Shown: piece after piece, positions 18,027-26,578 of the stretch
How positions within the stretch are numbered: the first letter of the stretch is position 1
How the letters are laid out: the number at the start of each line of letters is the position of its first letter
Source: Streptomyces rapamycinicus NRRL 5491
Lineage (GTDB): Bacteria > Actinomycetota > Actinomycetes > Streptomycetales > Streptomycetaceae
Direction: 5' to 3'
Assembly: GCF_024298965.1 (NCBI RefSeq)
Contig: NZ_CP085193.1
Coordinates: forward strand, 7,750,001-7,814,000
Length of the DNA: 64,000 nt
Position numbers and translations under genes: made by a program
Notes under the pieces: generated by a model
What the model was told of the DNA's origin: nothing
Databases searched by the model: none
Seen by the model: the letters and a program-made list of their open reading frames with translations, nothing else

Positions 18027-18059
18027 GAGGCTCCCGTCCCTTCCCGGGGCGGGAGCCTC
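18027..18059. terminator. Bidirectional hairpin between sedolisin and mscS genes
   Basis: Ten perfect base pairs (GAGGCTCCCG with CGGGAGCCTC) are extended by a wobble and three further pairs around a TTCCC loop. It lies between two convergent genes. Confidence 0.8.
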
Positions 18060-18130
18060 GTCATATCAGCTTCGTCATATCAGCCTGGTCGTGTCAGCCG
18101 GGCATGTCCGCCGTGCCGCGTCCGCCGCGC

Positions 18131-19231
18131 TCACTTCGTCGCGGGCGGCGGCACCGTCGCGGAGGGAGTCGCGGCGGGACCGGCGCCGGGAGCGATCGGG
18201 CTGGTCGCCGCCGACTGCGGCGAGTCCGGGTTGGCCAGCGCCGACGGCGCCGCCGTGGTAGCGCTCGGATCGACGGCGTCGGTCTGGAGCTCCGGATCCA
18301 GAGGCCGGCCGACGAGCTGGATGCCCGCCTCGTTCAGCGCCTTCTTGATCCGCCAGCGCAGCTCCCGCTCGACGCCGAGCGCCTTGCCGGGCATGGTCCG
18401 CGCCGACACCCGGACGATCATCGACTCCAGATAGACCGCGTCGAGACCCAGGACCTCGATCGGCTCCCAGAGCCGCTCGTTCCACGGCTCTTCCTTGGCC
18501 ATGTCCACGCCGACCTGCGTGATCACGGCCCGGACCTGCTCCAGATCCTCCTCGGCCCGGACCTGGACATCGAGTGCGGCCGTCGCCCAGCCCTGGCTGA
18601 GGTTGCCGATCCGCTTGACCTCGCCGTTGCGCACGTACCAGATCTCGCCGTTGTCCCCGCGCAGCTTGGTGACGCGCAGACCGACCTCGATCACCTCGCC
18701 GGAGGCCACCCCGGCGTCGACCGTGTCGCCGACCCCGTACTGGTCCTCGAGGATCATGAAGACACCGGAGAGGAAGTCGGTGACCAGATTGCGGGCGCCG
18801 AAACCGATCGCCACACCCGCGACCCCGGCGCTGGCGAGCAGCGGCGCCAGATTGATCTCCAGCGCGGAGAGGATCATCAGCCCCGCGGTGCCCATGATCA
18901 GGAACGAGGCCACGGAGCGCAGCACCGAGCCGATCGCCGCCGACCGCTGACGCCGTCGCTCCACATTGACCAGCAGCCCGCCGAGCGCGGTGCCGTCGAC
19001 GGCCTGGGCCGTGCGGTTCATCCGCTCTATCAGCTTGGTGATCGCCCGCCGGACGACGGACCGGAGCACGAAGGCGATGATCAGGATCAGGGCTATGCGC
19101 AGCCCGATACCGAGCCAGGTGGACCAGTTCTCCTCCACCCAGCCCGCGGCGTTCGTGGCGCTCTTCTGCGCATCGTCGAGAGTCGTGGGACGAGGCGTCG
19201 AGTCAGCGGCCAGAGCAGCGGACCAGAACAC
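18131..19231 (-). CDS. MscS-family mechanosensitive channel
   Basis: 366 residues from GTG 19231 (GAAGGG 8 nt upstream); longer in-frame extensions are Arg-rich and implausible. A first helix (WLGIGLRIALILIIAFVL) is followed by a pair of helices including the pore-lining segment LASAGVAGVAIGFGARNLVTDFLSG, the signature of MscS TM3. A beta domain (GDTVDAG, KRIGNLSQGWATAALDV) and a C-terminal alpha/beta domain follow. The last about 55 residues form a Pro/Ala/Thr tail unlike the core. Such channels open under membrane tension to release solutes during osmotic downshock. Confidence 0.93.
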   Translation of the reverse strand: MFWSAALAADSTPRPTTLDDAQKSATNAAGWVEENWSTWLGIGLRIALILIIAFVLRSVVRRAITKLIERMNRTAQAVDGTALGGLLVNVERRRQRSAAIGSVLRSVASFLIMGTAGLMILSALEINLAPLLASAGVAGVAIGFGARNLVTDFLSGVFMILEDQYGVGDTVDAGVASGEVIEVGLRVTKLRGDNGEIWYVRNGEVKRIGNLSQGWATAALDVQVRAEEDLEQVRAVITQVGVDMAKEEPWNERLWEPIEVLGLDAVYLESMIVRVSARTMPGKALGVERELRWRIKKALNEAGIQLVGRPLDPELQTDAVDPSATTAAPSALANPDSPQSAATSPIAPGAGPAATPSATVPPPATK

Positions 19232-19685
19232 AGCAGAAACCCTTCGTATGCGACATGCCCGCACGGATCGCCCGCGCACGCAACCTCTCACACAGTAGCC
19301 GGGCGCGAGGTGCGCCGTTCCTGTGTTCGAGAGCGCGCGAGCGCGGTCAGGGGGCGCATTCGAGCGGGTCCGGAGGCGGCAATTCCACCTTCTGCCCCGG
19401 CCGGGGGCCGTGCGGCGGCGGCAGCCGGAACGGGCCGTGATTCTTGCCACTTCGCGGTGGTATCCCGCTTCCCGCGCACCTCGTGCGCAAGGGCGCCGGA
19501 AGGCCGACAGGGCTGTGGTCAAGCGGCCGGTGTCGTCGCCGCGTACGGAGGGTATACGGGCGGTACGCGGAAATGCCTCTCAACCGTTAACCCGGTGATA
19601 GTGGCGTTCCGGCCAGGGTTCAGGGGAAACTGGGGGAGATCGTCCCGGCGCGAGCCACGCGCCGCCGGCGTACAAGGAGGCCCCC
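19232..19685. other. Intergenic region without a supported gene
   Basis: 454 bp between the diverging mscS and HNH genes. Short open frames here are Arg/Ser/Pro-rich and lack ribosome sites, so none is supported. The only clear signal is the ribosome site AAGGAGG close to 19680, serving the HNH gene. Promoters for both genes should lie here, but I could not fix them. Confidence 0.5.
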
Positions 19686-20222
19686 GTGCCGCATGTCCTG
19701 GTCCTCAACGCGTCGTACGAGCCCCTCGGCGTCGTACCGCTCCGCCGCGCGCTCATACTCGTCCTCAATGACAAAGCCGTCAGCCTCGAGGACTCAGGCG
19801 CCCTGATGCACAGCGCTACCCGCGTGATCCCCGCACCCAGCGTCGTCCGGCTGAAGCGCTTTGTGCGGGTGCCCTTTCGTGGCCCCGTCCCGCTCACCCG
19901 CCGCGCCCTGTTCGCCCGCGACGGCGGCCGATGCGCCTACTGCGGTGGCGTCGCAACCAGCGTCGATCACGTCATCCCGCGCAGCCGTGGCGGGCAGCAC
20001 ACCTGGGAGAACGTGGTCGCCGCGTGCCGTCGCTGCAATCACGTCAAGGCGGACCGCCATGTCGCCGAGATCGGCTGGCGGCTGCGCCATCAACCCGCGC
20101 CGCCGTCGGGGCTCGCGTGGCGGATCATCGGCACGGGCCATAGGGACCCGCGCTGGATGCCATACCTCCAGGCATACGGCGCGGAAGATGCCATGGCCCG
20201 GATCGACGGCAAATCTGCCTGA
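19686..20222 (+). CDS. HNH endonuclease family protein
   Basis: 178 residues from GTG 19686, 5 nt after a strong AAGGAGG. The HNH core is complete: zinc-binding CAYCG, catalytic DHVIPRSRGG, the Asn of WENVVAACRRC and the final CNHVKADR. The N-terminal half (VLVLNASYEPLGVVPLRRALILVLNDKA) is the usual partner domain of a widespread actinobacterial family of chromosomal HNH proteins. The family is conserved in single copy and not tied to phage or restriction genes here, so a DNA-repair or housekeeping nuclease role is more likely than defence (inference). A long hairpin terminator follows. Confidence 0.93.
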   Translation: MPHVLVLNASYEPLGVVPLRRALILVLNDKAVSLEDSGALMHSATRVIPAPSVVRLKRFVRVPFRGPVPLTRRALFARDGGRCAYCGGVATSVDHVIPRSRGGQHTWENVVAACRRCNHVKADRHVAEIGWRLRHQPAPPSGLAWRIIGTGHRDPRWMPYLQAYGAEDAMARIDGKSA

Positions 20223-20261
20223 GAGACCGGGCCATTACTGTGTCTGCTCGCGGGAGCCCCT

Positions 20262-20315
20262 GGGTCCTGTCCGGTGGATCTTCACGGGTCCGTGAAGATC
20301 CACCGGACAGGACCC
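20262..20315. terminator. Long perfect hairpin between HNH and GH84 genes
   Basis: Two perfectly complementary 25-base arms (20262-20286 and 20291-20315) flank a 4-base GGTC loop, between convergent genes. There is no T-tract, as is common in Streptomyces terminators. The stem is unusually long and free of mismatches. Confidence 0.85.
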
Positions 20316-20331
20316 AATTCGTCCGCGCCGC

Positions 20332-23300
20332 CTAGTCCTTCCGCACCGCGTAGGCGCCGACCGACCAGAGGGAGTAGCCGAAGCGGGTGGCGCGCTCGAC
20401 GCCCTGGACGCGGATGAACCGCGTGTCGGGGGCGTCCATGCCGATCGACTCCAGGCCGCCCTTCCCACGGGTGACCGTCGCCGCGTCGCGCCAGGTGCGG
20501 CCGTCCTTGGAGACCTGGACGCGGTAGCGGGAGGCGTACGCGTCCTGCCAGTTCAGCTCCAGGCGGCCGATCCGGGCCGGGTGGGCCAGCTCCAGCTGGA
20601 ACCAGGCGCCGTCCTCGGCCCGGGAGGACCAGCGGGTGTCCGCCTTGCCGTCGATCGCGGCGGACGCCGGGAAGCCGGCGGTCTCATCGCCGGACGAGGT
20701 CGCCTTCGTGCCCTCCACACGGGCCAGGTCCGGGCCGCCGGTGTGCGGATGCGCCCTCAAGGTCAGCACGCGCTCCTCGGACCCGAAGCGGACCGGGAGG
20801 GAGTAGCTGCCCGGCTTGGTGCCCTTGGCCACCGATATCTCCAGCCGGGCGGTCGCCGTACCGCCGCGCGGGGCCGTCACCCCGTCGGGGGCGCGGACGG
20901 TGATGCCGCGCGGCGCCTTCACCGTAAGGTCGCCGTTCACATCGCCGGGGCGGTGGGAGACCAACTGGGCCTCGACCACGGCCGCGTCGCCGCCTATCTG
21001 TGCGTCCGCCGTCTTGTGGGACAGCGTGAGCCCGGCGCCCGGGGTGTCGCCGAACCAGGGCGTGATCTCGTGCACCGTCGGCGGGGTGGTGCCCTCCGGC
21101 CAGCTGAGCCGGATCGCGTCCGCCGACAGGTCCTTGTCCCCGTCCGCCGTCCTGACCTGGGTGAATCCGCTGCCGGAGAGGGTGCCGATCCGGCGCCAGC
21201 CCGCACCGGGGACATGCGCCTCGACGGTGCCGGGCGCGGCGTCCCGGACTCGTGCGGTGAGCGCGGAGACGGAGGCGAGCGGGCGGCTGCGGCCGAAGCG
21301 CACGGTGACCGGGCGGCCGGGCGAGGACACCTCGGTGGCCGCCTTGCCGTCGGCCGCCGCGCGGTCCTCCTTGCCGGTCCGCAGCCCCAGCTTCGGGGTC
21401 CGGTCCACCCCCGACCAGGCGTCCGCGCGGACCAGGGCCTTGGCGAGGAAGGGGTCGAGGACGCCCTTGCCGACCGTGACCCGGCTGTCCCCGATCCTCT
21501 CGCGCAGCGCCTCCACCGCGAGCTGGGCCTTCCAGGCTGCCGCCCCGTCGCCGCGCGCCTGGGCGGTGAGCATGTCCACGGCCCGCACCCCCGCGTCGCC
21601 GTACCGGCTCAGCTGGTCGAGCCAGGGCCGCACATCGTCGCCCAGCGTGCGGGAGAGCCGCTCGGGGGCGTCACGCATCGTCGCGAAGGCCTCGCGCAGC
21701 CGGTCGGCCGAGCGCTCCAGCCGCTTCACGTCCGTACCGCCCCGGGCCGTCCAGAACGCGTCGATGAGCGGGCGCAGATACGCGGACTCGTCGCCGCCGA
21801 GCACCGAGGAGGCGTCGTTCCCGGCGAGGGCGCGCAGGGCGGCGCGGGTCTCGGCGTCCTTCCCGGCGAGGTCGTCGATGGCCGCCTGCCAGGACTCCTG
21901 GGGGCGGTAGCCGCGCGGGTTCCAGGCGAAGTCGGCGGCGGTGAACAGCGGGATCCGGGAGGCGGTCGGCTGCTCCATGGCGTTGGCCAGCAGCGCCGCG
22001 GACTGGGTGGCCACCGCCGGGTCGCGGCCGGTGTACGGGCCGAGGAAGATCCGGTCCTGCGCCCAGTCGTTGACCGGGTAGTTGTCCATGGTGACCAGGC
22101 GGTGGCCGAACGCCGACCGGGCACCGGCCAGCTCGCCGCCGGTGATGGTCCTGGGCACCACCCCGACCCCGGTCCAGGCGACCTCCACGCGCTGGTCGAG
22201 CGCCCCGGCCAGGGCGCGCCGGAACTCGGTGTCGCCTTCCTGGTAGTACTCGGTCGGCATCAGGGACAGCGGGGCCGAGCCGGGGTAGCGGTCGGCCAGG
22301 TGGCGGGCGAGGGCGTTGGCCACCTTGGCCTGCGCGGTGGCGGCGGCCTCCGGCCCTGAGCCGAATTCATCGGCGTCGGCGCCGCAGTGCCACTCGCTGT
22401 AGCTGACGTCCTGGAACTGCAGCTGGAAGGAGCGCACCCCGAGCGCCCACATGGCGTCGACCTTCCGCAGCAGCGCCTTGAGGTCCTTCGAGGAGGAGAA
22501 GCACATCTCCTGGCCGGGGGAGACCGCCCAGCCGAGGGTCACATGGTTGGCCCGGGCGCGCGTGGCCAGCTCGCGGAACTCCTCGCGCCGCTCGGCCGGG
22601 TAGGGGTCGCGCCAGCGGGCCTGCCGGTAGGTGTCGTCGCCGGGCGCGTAGAGATAGCGGTTCTGCTTGGTGCGGCCCATGAAGTCGAGCTGGGCCAGCC
22701 GGTCGCGGTGCGACCACGGGGAGCCGTAGAACCCCTCCGTCGTCCCCCTTACGGCCGTCGCGGGCCAGTCGCGGACGGTCACCCCGGTGAAGGCGGAGCC
22801 CCGGCCCTCCCGCTTCACCAGCAGCTGGCGCAGGGTCTGGACGGCGTGGAAGAGCCCGTCCGGGCCGACGCCGGACAGCGCGACCGTGGGCTGTCCGTCC
22901 ACCGGGCCCGTGGCCAGGAGATAGCCGCCGGAGGGGAGGTCGTCGCGCTCGGGCGCGCGCAGGGCGCGCAGCGCGTTCGTCGCGCCCTTACCGCCGACGT
23001 GCACCACCAGCCCGCGCGCCGGGATCTTGCCACCGGGCGTGGCCTCGTTGACGGTGCGCACCCCCGCGTCGTGCAGCAGGCCGCGCAGCGCGTCCAGGGC
23101 GTACGGATCGGCGTCGCCGTCGGCTATGAGCGTGGCCTCGTCCCCGAGAGCCACCTCCGGCCCCTGGGCCCGCAGCGACTGGGGGCGCGGCCATACGGGC
23201 GGTATGCCGTCGCTGCTGTCGCGCTCCGGTGTGGCGGCGCCCGGGGCGCCGTGGTCCGCCGGTGCCGCGGTGGCCGCCGGGGCACCGCCGAGCAGCCCCC

Positions 23301-23364
23301 CGATGACCGCGGCGGCCATGGCCGTCGCGCCCGCTGCCCTGGGCCTCTTCCCCCCGAACTGCAC
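20332..23364 (-). CDS. Secreted GH84 beta-N-acetylglucosaminidase with C-terminal F5/8 C-type domain
   Basis: 1010 residues from GTG 23364, preceded by GAGGAGAGG. A signal peptide covers about residues 1-34. An N-terminal GH84/GH20-type alpha/beta domain (about 40-165) precedes the TIM-barrel catalytic domain, which begins around VRGTTEGFYGSPWSHRDR. Helical and beta domains follow, and the last about 140 residues look like an F5/8 type C (discoidin) sugar-binding domain. GH84 enzymes remove terminal GlcNAc by substrate-assisted catalysis using adjacent aspartates; here the matching segment reads QFQDVSYSEW, giving Gln318-Asp319 rather than Asp-Asp. It may degrade chitin- or host-type glycans outside the cell, but activity is uncertain because of that substitution. 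Confidence 0.88.
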   Translation of the reverse strand: MQFGGKRPRAAGATAMAAAVIGGLLGGAPAATAAPADHGAPGAATPERDSSDGIPPVWPRPQSLRAQGPEVALGDEATLIADGDADPYALDALRGLLHDAGVRTVNEATPGGKIPARGLVVHVGGKGATNALRALRAPERDDLPSGGYLLATGPVDGQPTVALSGVGPDGLFHAVQTLRQLLVKREGRGSAFTGVTVRDWPATAVRGTTEGFYGSPWSHRDRLAQLDFMGRTKQNRYLYAPGDDTYRQARWRDPYPAERREEFRELATRARANHVTLGWAVSPGQEMCFSSSKDLKALLRKVDAMWALGVRSFQLQFQDVSYSEWHCGADADEFGSGPEAAATAQAKVANALARHLADRYPGSAPLSLMPTEYYQEGDTEFRRALAGALDQRVEVAWTGVGVVPRTITGGELAGARSAFGHRLVTMDNYPVNDWAQDRIFLGPYTGRDPAVATQSAALLANAMEQPTASRIPLFTAADFAWNPRGYRPQESWQAAIDDLAGKDAETRAALRALAGNDASSVLGGDESAYLRPLIDAFWTARGGTDVKRLERSADRLREAFATMRDAPERLSRTLGDDVRPWLDQLSRYGDAGVRAVDMLTAQARGDGAAAWKAQLAVEALRERIGDSRVTVGKGVLDPFLAKALVRADAWSGVDRTPKLGLRTGKEDRAAADGKAATEVSSPGRPVTVRFGRSRPLASVSALTARVRDAAPGTVEAHVPGAGWRRIGTLSGSGFTQVRTADGDKDLSADAIRLSWPEGTTPPTVHEITPWFGDTPGAGLTLSHKTADAQIGGDAAVVEAQLVSHRPGDVNGDLTVKAPRGITVRAPDGVTAPRGGTATARLEISVAKGTKPGSYSLPVRFGSEERVLTLRAHPHTGGPDLARVEGTKATSSGDETAGFPASAAIDGKADTRWSSRAEDGAWFQLELAHPARIGRLELNWQDAYASRYRVQVSKDGRTWRDAATVTRGKGGLESIGMDAPDTRFIRVQGVERATRFGYSLWSVGAYAVRKD

Positions 23365-23732
23365 GGGCCTCTCCTCGATCCAGATAGCCGGTCCCCGTAG
23401 ATATGGCGCCGATAGGCGTGAGCCCACCACCAGGCCGGTGAGGGTGTCAACGCGAACGACCGAAGTGTCGGCATTGCCGTATGCGCCGGGCCTCGGGCGC
23501 CTGACGCCGGGCCTCGGGCGGCCCGCGCCGGGCACGGCACGCCCGGCGCAAGTCTGACGGATGAAGGGCGGTCCTGTTCGTAAACTCTGTGCCCCCGAAC
23601 CCTTCACGCAGTGAAATCGCCGCCCAGAGGGGATGTGACCTACAGCACGTCCGGGGGGCGTTTACGTCTGCGCCCGTTCGGAGTGGGTAGGGCTCGGGAT
23701 GACCCACTGCCGACAACCCCACGGAGGTCCGT
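23365..23732. other. Divergent intergenic region with short direct repeats
   Basis: 368 bp between the GH84 gene and the small-protein/malQ pair. Two 16-base copies of CGCCGGGCCTCGGGCG lie at 23484-23499 and 23505-23520. The ribosome site for the small protein is CGGAGG, just before its GTG. A stretch at 23635-23648 (GTGACCTACAGCAC) partly resembles an actinobacterial Crp site. No supported gene. Confidence 0.5.
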
Positions 23733-24023
23733 GTGGCCGCGTCAGCTCAACTTCTTTCTTCCGCCCTGTCCAAACCCGGCCCCGAGGCGTCCAGCGAACC
23801 GGATCCCTTCGTCGGGGTCTCCGACCCCGACTGCGGACTGTGCGGCCTGGACGGCTTCGGGTCCGGAAGCGCCACCGAGGCGCCCCTCACCAGCGAGCCT
23901 CCGCTCGCCGACAACATTCCCCTGACCAGCGAGCCCCCGCTCGCCGCCGAAACTCCCCTGACGAGTGAGCCGACCGCCGTCCTTACCGGCGCGGGCGCGG
24001 GCTGCGGGCCGATGGAGTACTGA
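23733..24023 (+). CDS. Small repeat-containing protein coupled to malQ
   Basis: 96 residues; I do not recognise a family. It starts at GTG 23733 after CGGAGG and ends by sharing TGATG with the malQ start, so the two are translationally coupled. No signal peptide or membrane helix. The middle carries a 12-residue repeat, PLTSEPPLADNI / PLTSEPPLAAET / PLTSEP, with a DNA period of 36 bp from 23883 to 23972. Cys residues flank it (DCGLCGLDG before, GAGCGPMEY at the end). It could be a small partner or regulator of the glucanotransferase, or a mainly disordered leader protein. No modifying enzyme lies nearby to support a peptide natural product. Confidence 0.75.
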   Translation: MAASAQLLSSALSKPGPEASSEPDPFVGVSDPDCGLCGLDGFGSGSATEAPLTSEPPLADNIPLTSEPPLAAETPLTSEPTAVLTGAGAGCGPMEY

Positions 24024-26311
24024 TGGGCAGAGCGCGGCTCGCCGAGCTGCACGGTGTCGCCACCTCCTACGACCCCGCCCCGGGCCGCACCGTCCAGGTG
24101 CCCGAGGACACGGTCGTCGCCGTGCTCGCCGCGCTGGGCGTGGACGCCTCGACCCCCCGATCCGTACGCGAAGCGCTGGACCGGCACGACGGCCGGCAGC
24201 GCGACCGGCTGCTGCCCCCCTGCGTGGTGGTGCGCCCCGGCAAGGCGCCCCGGCTGAGCGTGCCCGACGGCACGGCGCTGCGGGTGCGCCCCGAGGACGG
24301 CGCACCGCACCCACCGGGGCGGGCGGCCGCGGGGGCCTTATGGGCCGATGGTCCCCTGAAGGTCGGTGGCCCCCTGAAGAAGGGCGCCCACGAGCTGAAG
24401 AAGGGCGCCCACGAGAACGGCGCCCTGGGCGGCTCCCTTACGAATGGCGTTCTTCCGGACGGTGTCTTCACGGTCGGCGTCTCAGCGGATGGCGCCACCG
24501 CCGATGGCCTCCTTACCGCGCTCACCGCGCTGCCGCCCGGCGCCCACACCCTGCTTGCCGAGGCCCCCGACGGCCGTCGCGCCTCCGCCCCCCTCATCGT
24601 GGCCCCCGACCGGATGCCGTTGCCCCCGGCCCGCAGCCACGGCTTCCTGGTACAGCTCTACTCGCTGCTCTCCGCACGCTCCTGGGGCATGGGCGACCTC
24701 GGCGACCTGGCCGATCTGGCCGCCTGGTCGGGGCGGGCGCTCGGCGCCGGCTTCGTCCAGATCAACCCGCTGCACGCCGCCGTGCCCGGCACCCCGGCCG
24801 CGCCCACCGACCCCTCGCCCTACCGCCCCTCCTCGCGGCGCTTCCCCGACCCGGTCCATCTGCGGATCGAGGACGTGCCCGAATACGCCCATCTGCGCGG
24901 CCGCGCCCGCGTGCGGGCCGATCAGCTGCTGGCGGCCGCCGCCGCACTCCGTGACTCCGTCCTGCGTGAGGGCGCCCTCATCGACCGGGACGCCGTCTGG
25001 GCCCTCAAGCGCGAGGCGCTGGAACTGGTGCGGGCGGTCCCCCTCAGCCCCGGCCGCCGCGCCGCCTACTGCGACTTCCTCGCCGAGCGCGGTCAGGCCC
25101 TGGAGGACCACGCCCTGTGGTGCGCGCTCGCCGAGACCCACGGCCCCGAATGGCGCACCTGGCCCGACGGCCTGGCCGACCCGCGCTCCGCGGGCACCGC
25201 CCGGGCGCGGGCCGAGCACCTGGACCGCACCGACTTCCACTGCTGGCTGGCCTGGCTCACCGACACTCAGCTGGCCGCCGCCCAGCGCGCCGCGCGCGAG
25301 GCGGGCATGGGCATCGGCCTCGTCCACGATCTGGCGGTCGGGGTCCACCCCTCGGGCGCCGACGCCTGGGCGCTCCAGGACGTCTTCGCCTCCGGCATGT
25401 CGATCGGCGCGCCCCCGGACGCCTTCAACTCCCGGGGCCAGGACTGGGGCCTGCCGCCGTGGCGCCCGGACGCCCTCGCGGCCACCGGCTACGCCCCCTA
25501 CCGCGATCTGCTGAACGGCCTCTTACGGCACGCGGGCGCGCTCCGCATCGACCATGTGATGGGCCTCTTCCGGCTGTGGTGGGTGCCGGAGGGGCGGGAG
25601 CCGACCGAGGGCTGTTACGTCCGCTACGACGCGGAGGCGATGCTCGGCGCGCTCGCCCTGGAGGCGCACCGGGCCGGGGCGGTCGTCATAGGGGAGGACC
25701 TGGGGACGGTCGAGCCCGGTGTGCGGGAGGAACTGGAACGGCGCGGGGTGCTGGGCACCTCGGTGATGTGGTTCGAGCGGAACTACAACGGCACGGGCGC
25801 GGCGCGGCCGCTGGCGCCGGAGGAGTGGCGGGCGGACTGCCTGGCCACCGTGACGACCCACGATCTGCCGAGCACGGCCGCCCGGCTCACCGGCGACCAT
25901 GTCGAGCTGCGCCACCGGCTGGGCCTGCTGAGCCGCCCACTGGCCGAGGAGCGCGCGGCGGACGCGGTCGAGGTCGCCGAGTGGCTGGGGCTGCTGGGGC
26001 GGCTCGGGCTGCTGCCGGAGGGGCCGGGCGACGAGGAGGCGGCCGTCAAGGCCGTTCACCGCTTTCTGCTGCGCACCCCGGCGAAGATGGTGGGCGTCTG
26101 GCTGCCGGACGCGGTGGGGGACCGCAGACCGCAGAATCTGCCGGGCACCTGGGATCAGTACCCCAACTGGCGGCTGCCGATCGCCGATGCCGAGGGGCGC
26201 CCGATGTCCCTGGAGGAGCTGGTCGCCTCGCCCAGGCTGCGCGCGCTGATGGACGAGGTGGCCCTGCTGGCGCCTTGTGACCCCGCGCGGGCCGTCCGGC
26301 GGGGATCGTGA
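24023..26311 (+). CDS. malQ: 4-alpha-glucanotransferase (amylomaltase, GH77)
   Basis: 762 residues. An N-terminal domain (about 1-105) is joined by a low-complexity Gly/Lys/His/Asp linker (about 105-165) to the GH77 barrel starting near LVQLYSLLSARSWGMGDLGDL. Catalytic segments are visible: LRIDHVMGLFRLWWVPEG (nucleophile Asp), VIGEDLGTVEPGVREEL (acid/base Glu) and VTTHDLPSTA (transition-state Asp). It transfers maltosyl units between alpha-1,4-glucans in maltodextrin/glycogen metabolism in the cytoplasm. The linker holds a perfect 21-bp tandem duplication (24374-24415). Codon 501 is TTA (25523-25525), so full-length product should depend on the bldA tRNA. It is coupled to the upstream small protein. 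Confidence 0.95.
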   Translation: MGRARLAELHGVATSYDPAPGRTVQVPEDTVVAVLAALGVDASTPRSVREALDRHDGRQRDRLLPPCVVVRPGKAPRLSVPDGTALRVRPEDGAPHPPGRAAAGALWADGPLKVGGPLKKGAHELKKGAHENGALGGSLTNGVLPDGVFTVGVSADGATADGLLTALTALPPGAHTLLAEAPDGRRASAPLIVAPDRMPLPPARSHGFLVQLYSLLSARSWGMGDLGDLADLAAWSGRALGAGFVQINPLHAAVPGTPAAPTDPSPYRPSSRRFPDPVHLRIEDVPEYAHLRGRARVRADQLLAAAAALRDSVLREGALIDRDAVWALKREALELVRAVPLSPGRRAAYCDFLAERGQALEDHALWCALAETHGPEWRTWPDGLADPRSAGTARARAEHLDRTDFHCWLAWLTDTQLAAAQRAAREAGMGIGLVHDLAVGVHPSGADAWALQDVFASGMSIGAPPDAFNSRGQDWGLPPWRPDALAATGYAPYRDLLNGLLRHAGALRIDHVMGLFRLWWVPEGREPTEGCYVRYDAEAMLGALALEAHRAGAVVIGEDLGTVEPGVREELERRGVLGTSVMWFERNYNGTGAARPLAPEEWRADCLATVTTHDLPSTAARLTGDHVELRHRLGLLSRPLAEERAADAVEVAEWLGLLGRLGLLPEGPGDEEAAVKAVHRFLLRTPAKMVGVWLPDAVGDRRPQNLPGTWDQYPNWRLPIADAEGRPMSLEELVASPRLRALMDEVALLAPCDPARAVRRGS
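24374..24415 (+). repeat. Perfect 21-bp tandem duplication in malQ linker
   Basis: Two identical 21-bp units (24374-24394 and 24395-24415), each encoding LKKGAHE, lie in the low-complexity linker between the N-terminal and GH77 domains. The exact identity suggests recent slippage. Confidence 0.95.
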
Positions 26312-26408
26312 CGCCTGCGGCGGGTTGTCCCCCTCCCCGCCCCTTCCCACAACTGGGACTCCGCCCCAGACCCCGGAGCGGGGCTCCGTCCCAGATCCCG
26401 GGCGGGGT

Positions 26409-26428
26409 GCAGGGGGGGAGCCCCCTGC
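26409..26428. terminator. Small hairpin after malQ
   Basis: Arms GCAGGGGG and CCCCCTGC around a GGAG loop, about 100 bp after the malQ stop, in a region rich in GGGGC/GCCCC runs. Termination is plausible, but the element may only be low-complexity GC-rich DNA. Confidence 0.45.
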
Positions 26429-26544
26429 CACGCGGTGGTCGCCTCGTAGGGGCTGCCTCGGTCCATAGGTGGGACCTCTGTCGTGTGCAGTCTCCCCAGA
26501 ACGCGTCCCCTCTGTCAGGCTGTCATGGACATCGCCATAGAGAT

Positions 26545-26562
26545 CCGATCAATGTCGATCGG
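26545..26562. promoter_or_regulatory. Inverted repeat upstream of the fucosidase gene
   Basis: CCGATC and GATCGG separated by six bases, 16 bp before the start codon. It could be a regulator site near or inside the leader; no adjacent regulator gene identifies the protein. Confidence 0.35.
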
Positions 26563-26578
26563 AGAGCTGGAGGGGACC

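Noticed and set aside
19686..20222. HNH protein as part of a restriction or phage packaging system
   Set aside because: It belongs to a chromosomal actinobacterial HNH family and has no methylase, terminase or capsid neighbours.
23635..23648. Possible Crp site upstream of the small protein/malQ
   Set aside because: GTGACCTACAGCAC misses one of the conserved inner bases, and single sites of this length are expected by chance in high-GC DNA.
23883..23972. PLTSEP repeats as core peptides of a ribosomally made natural product
   Set aside because: No ATP-grasp, lanthionine or other modifying enzyme, protease or exporter is near; the next gene is a metabolic glucanotransferase.
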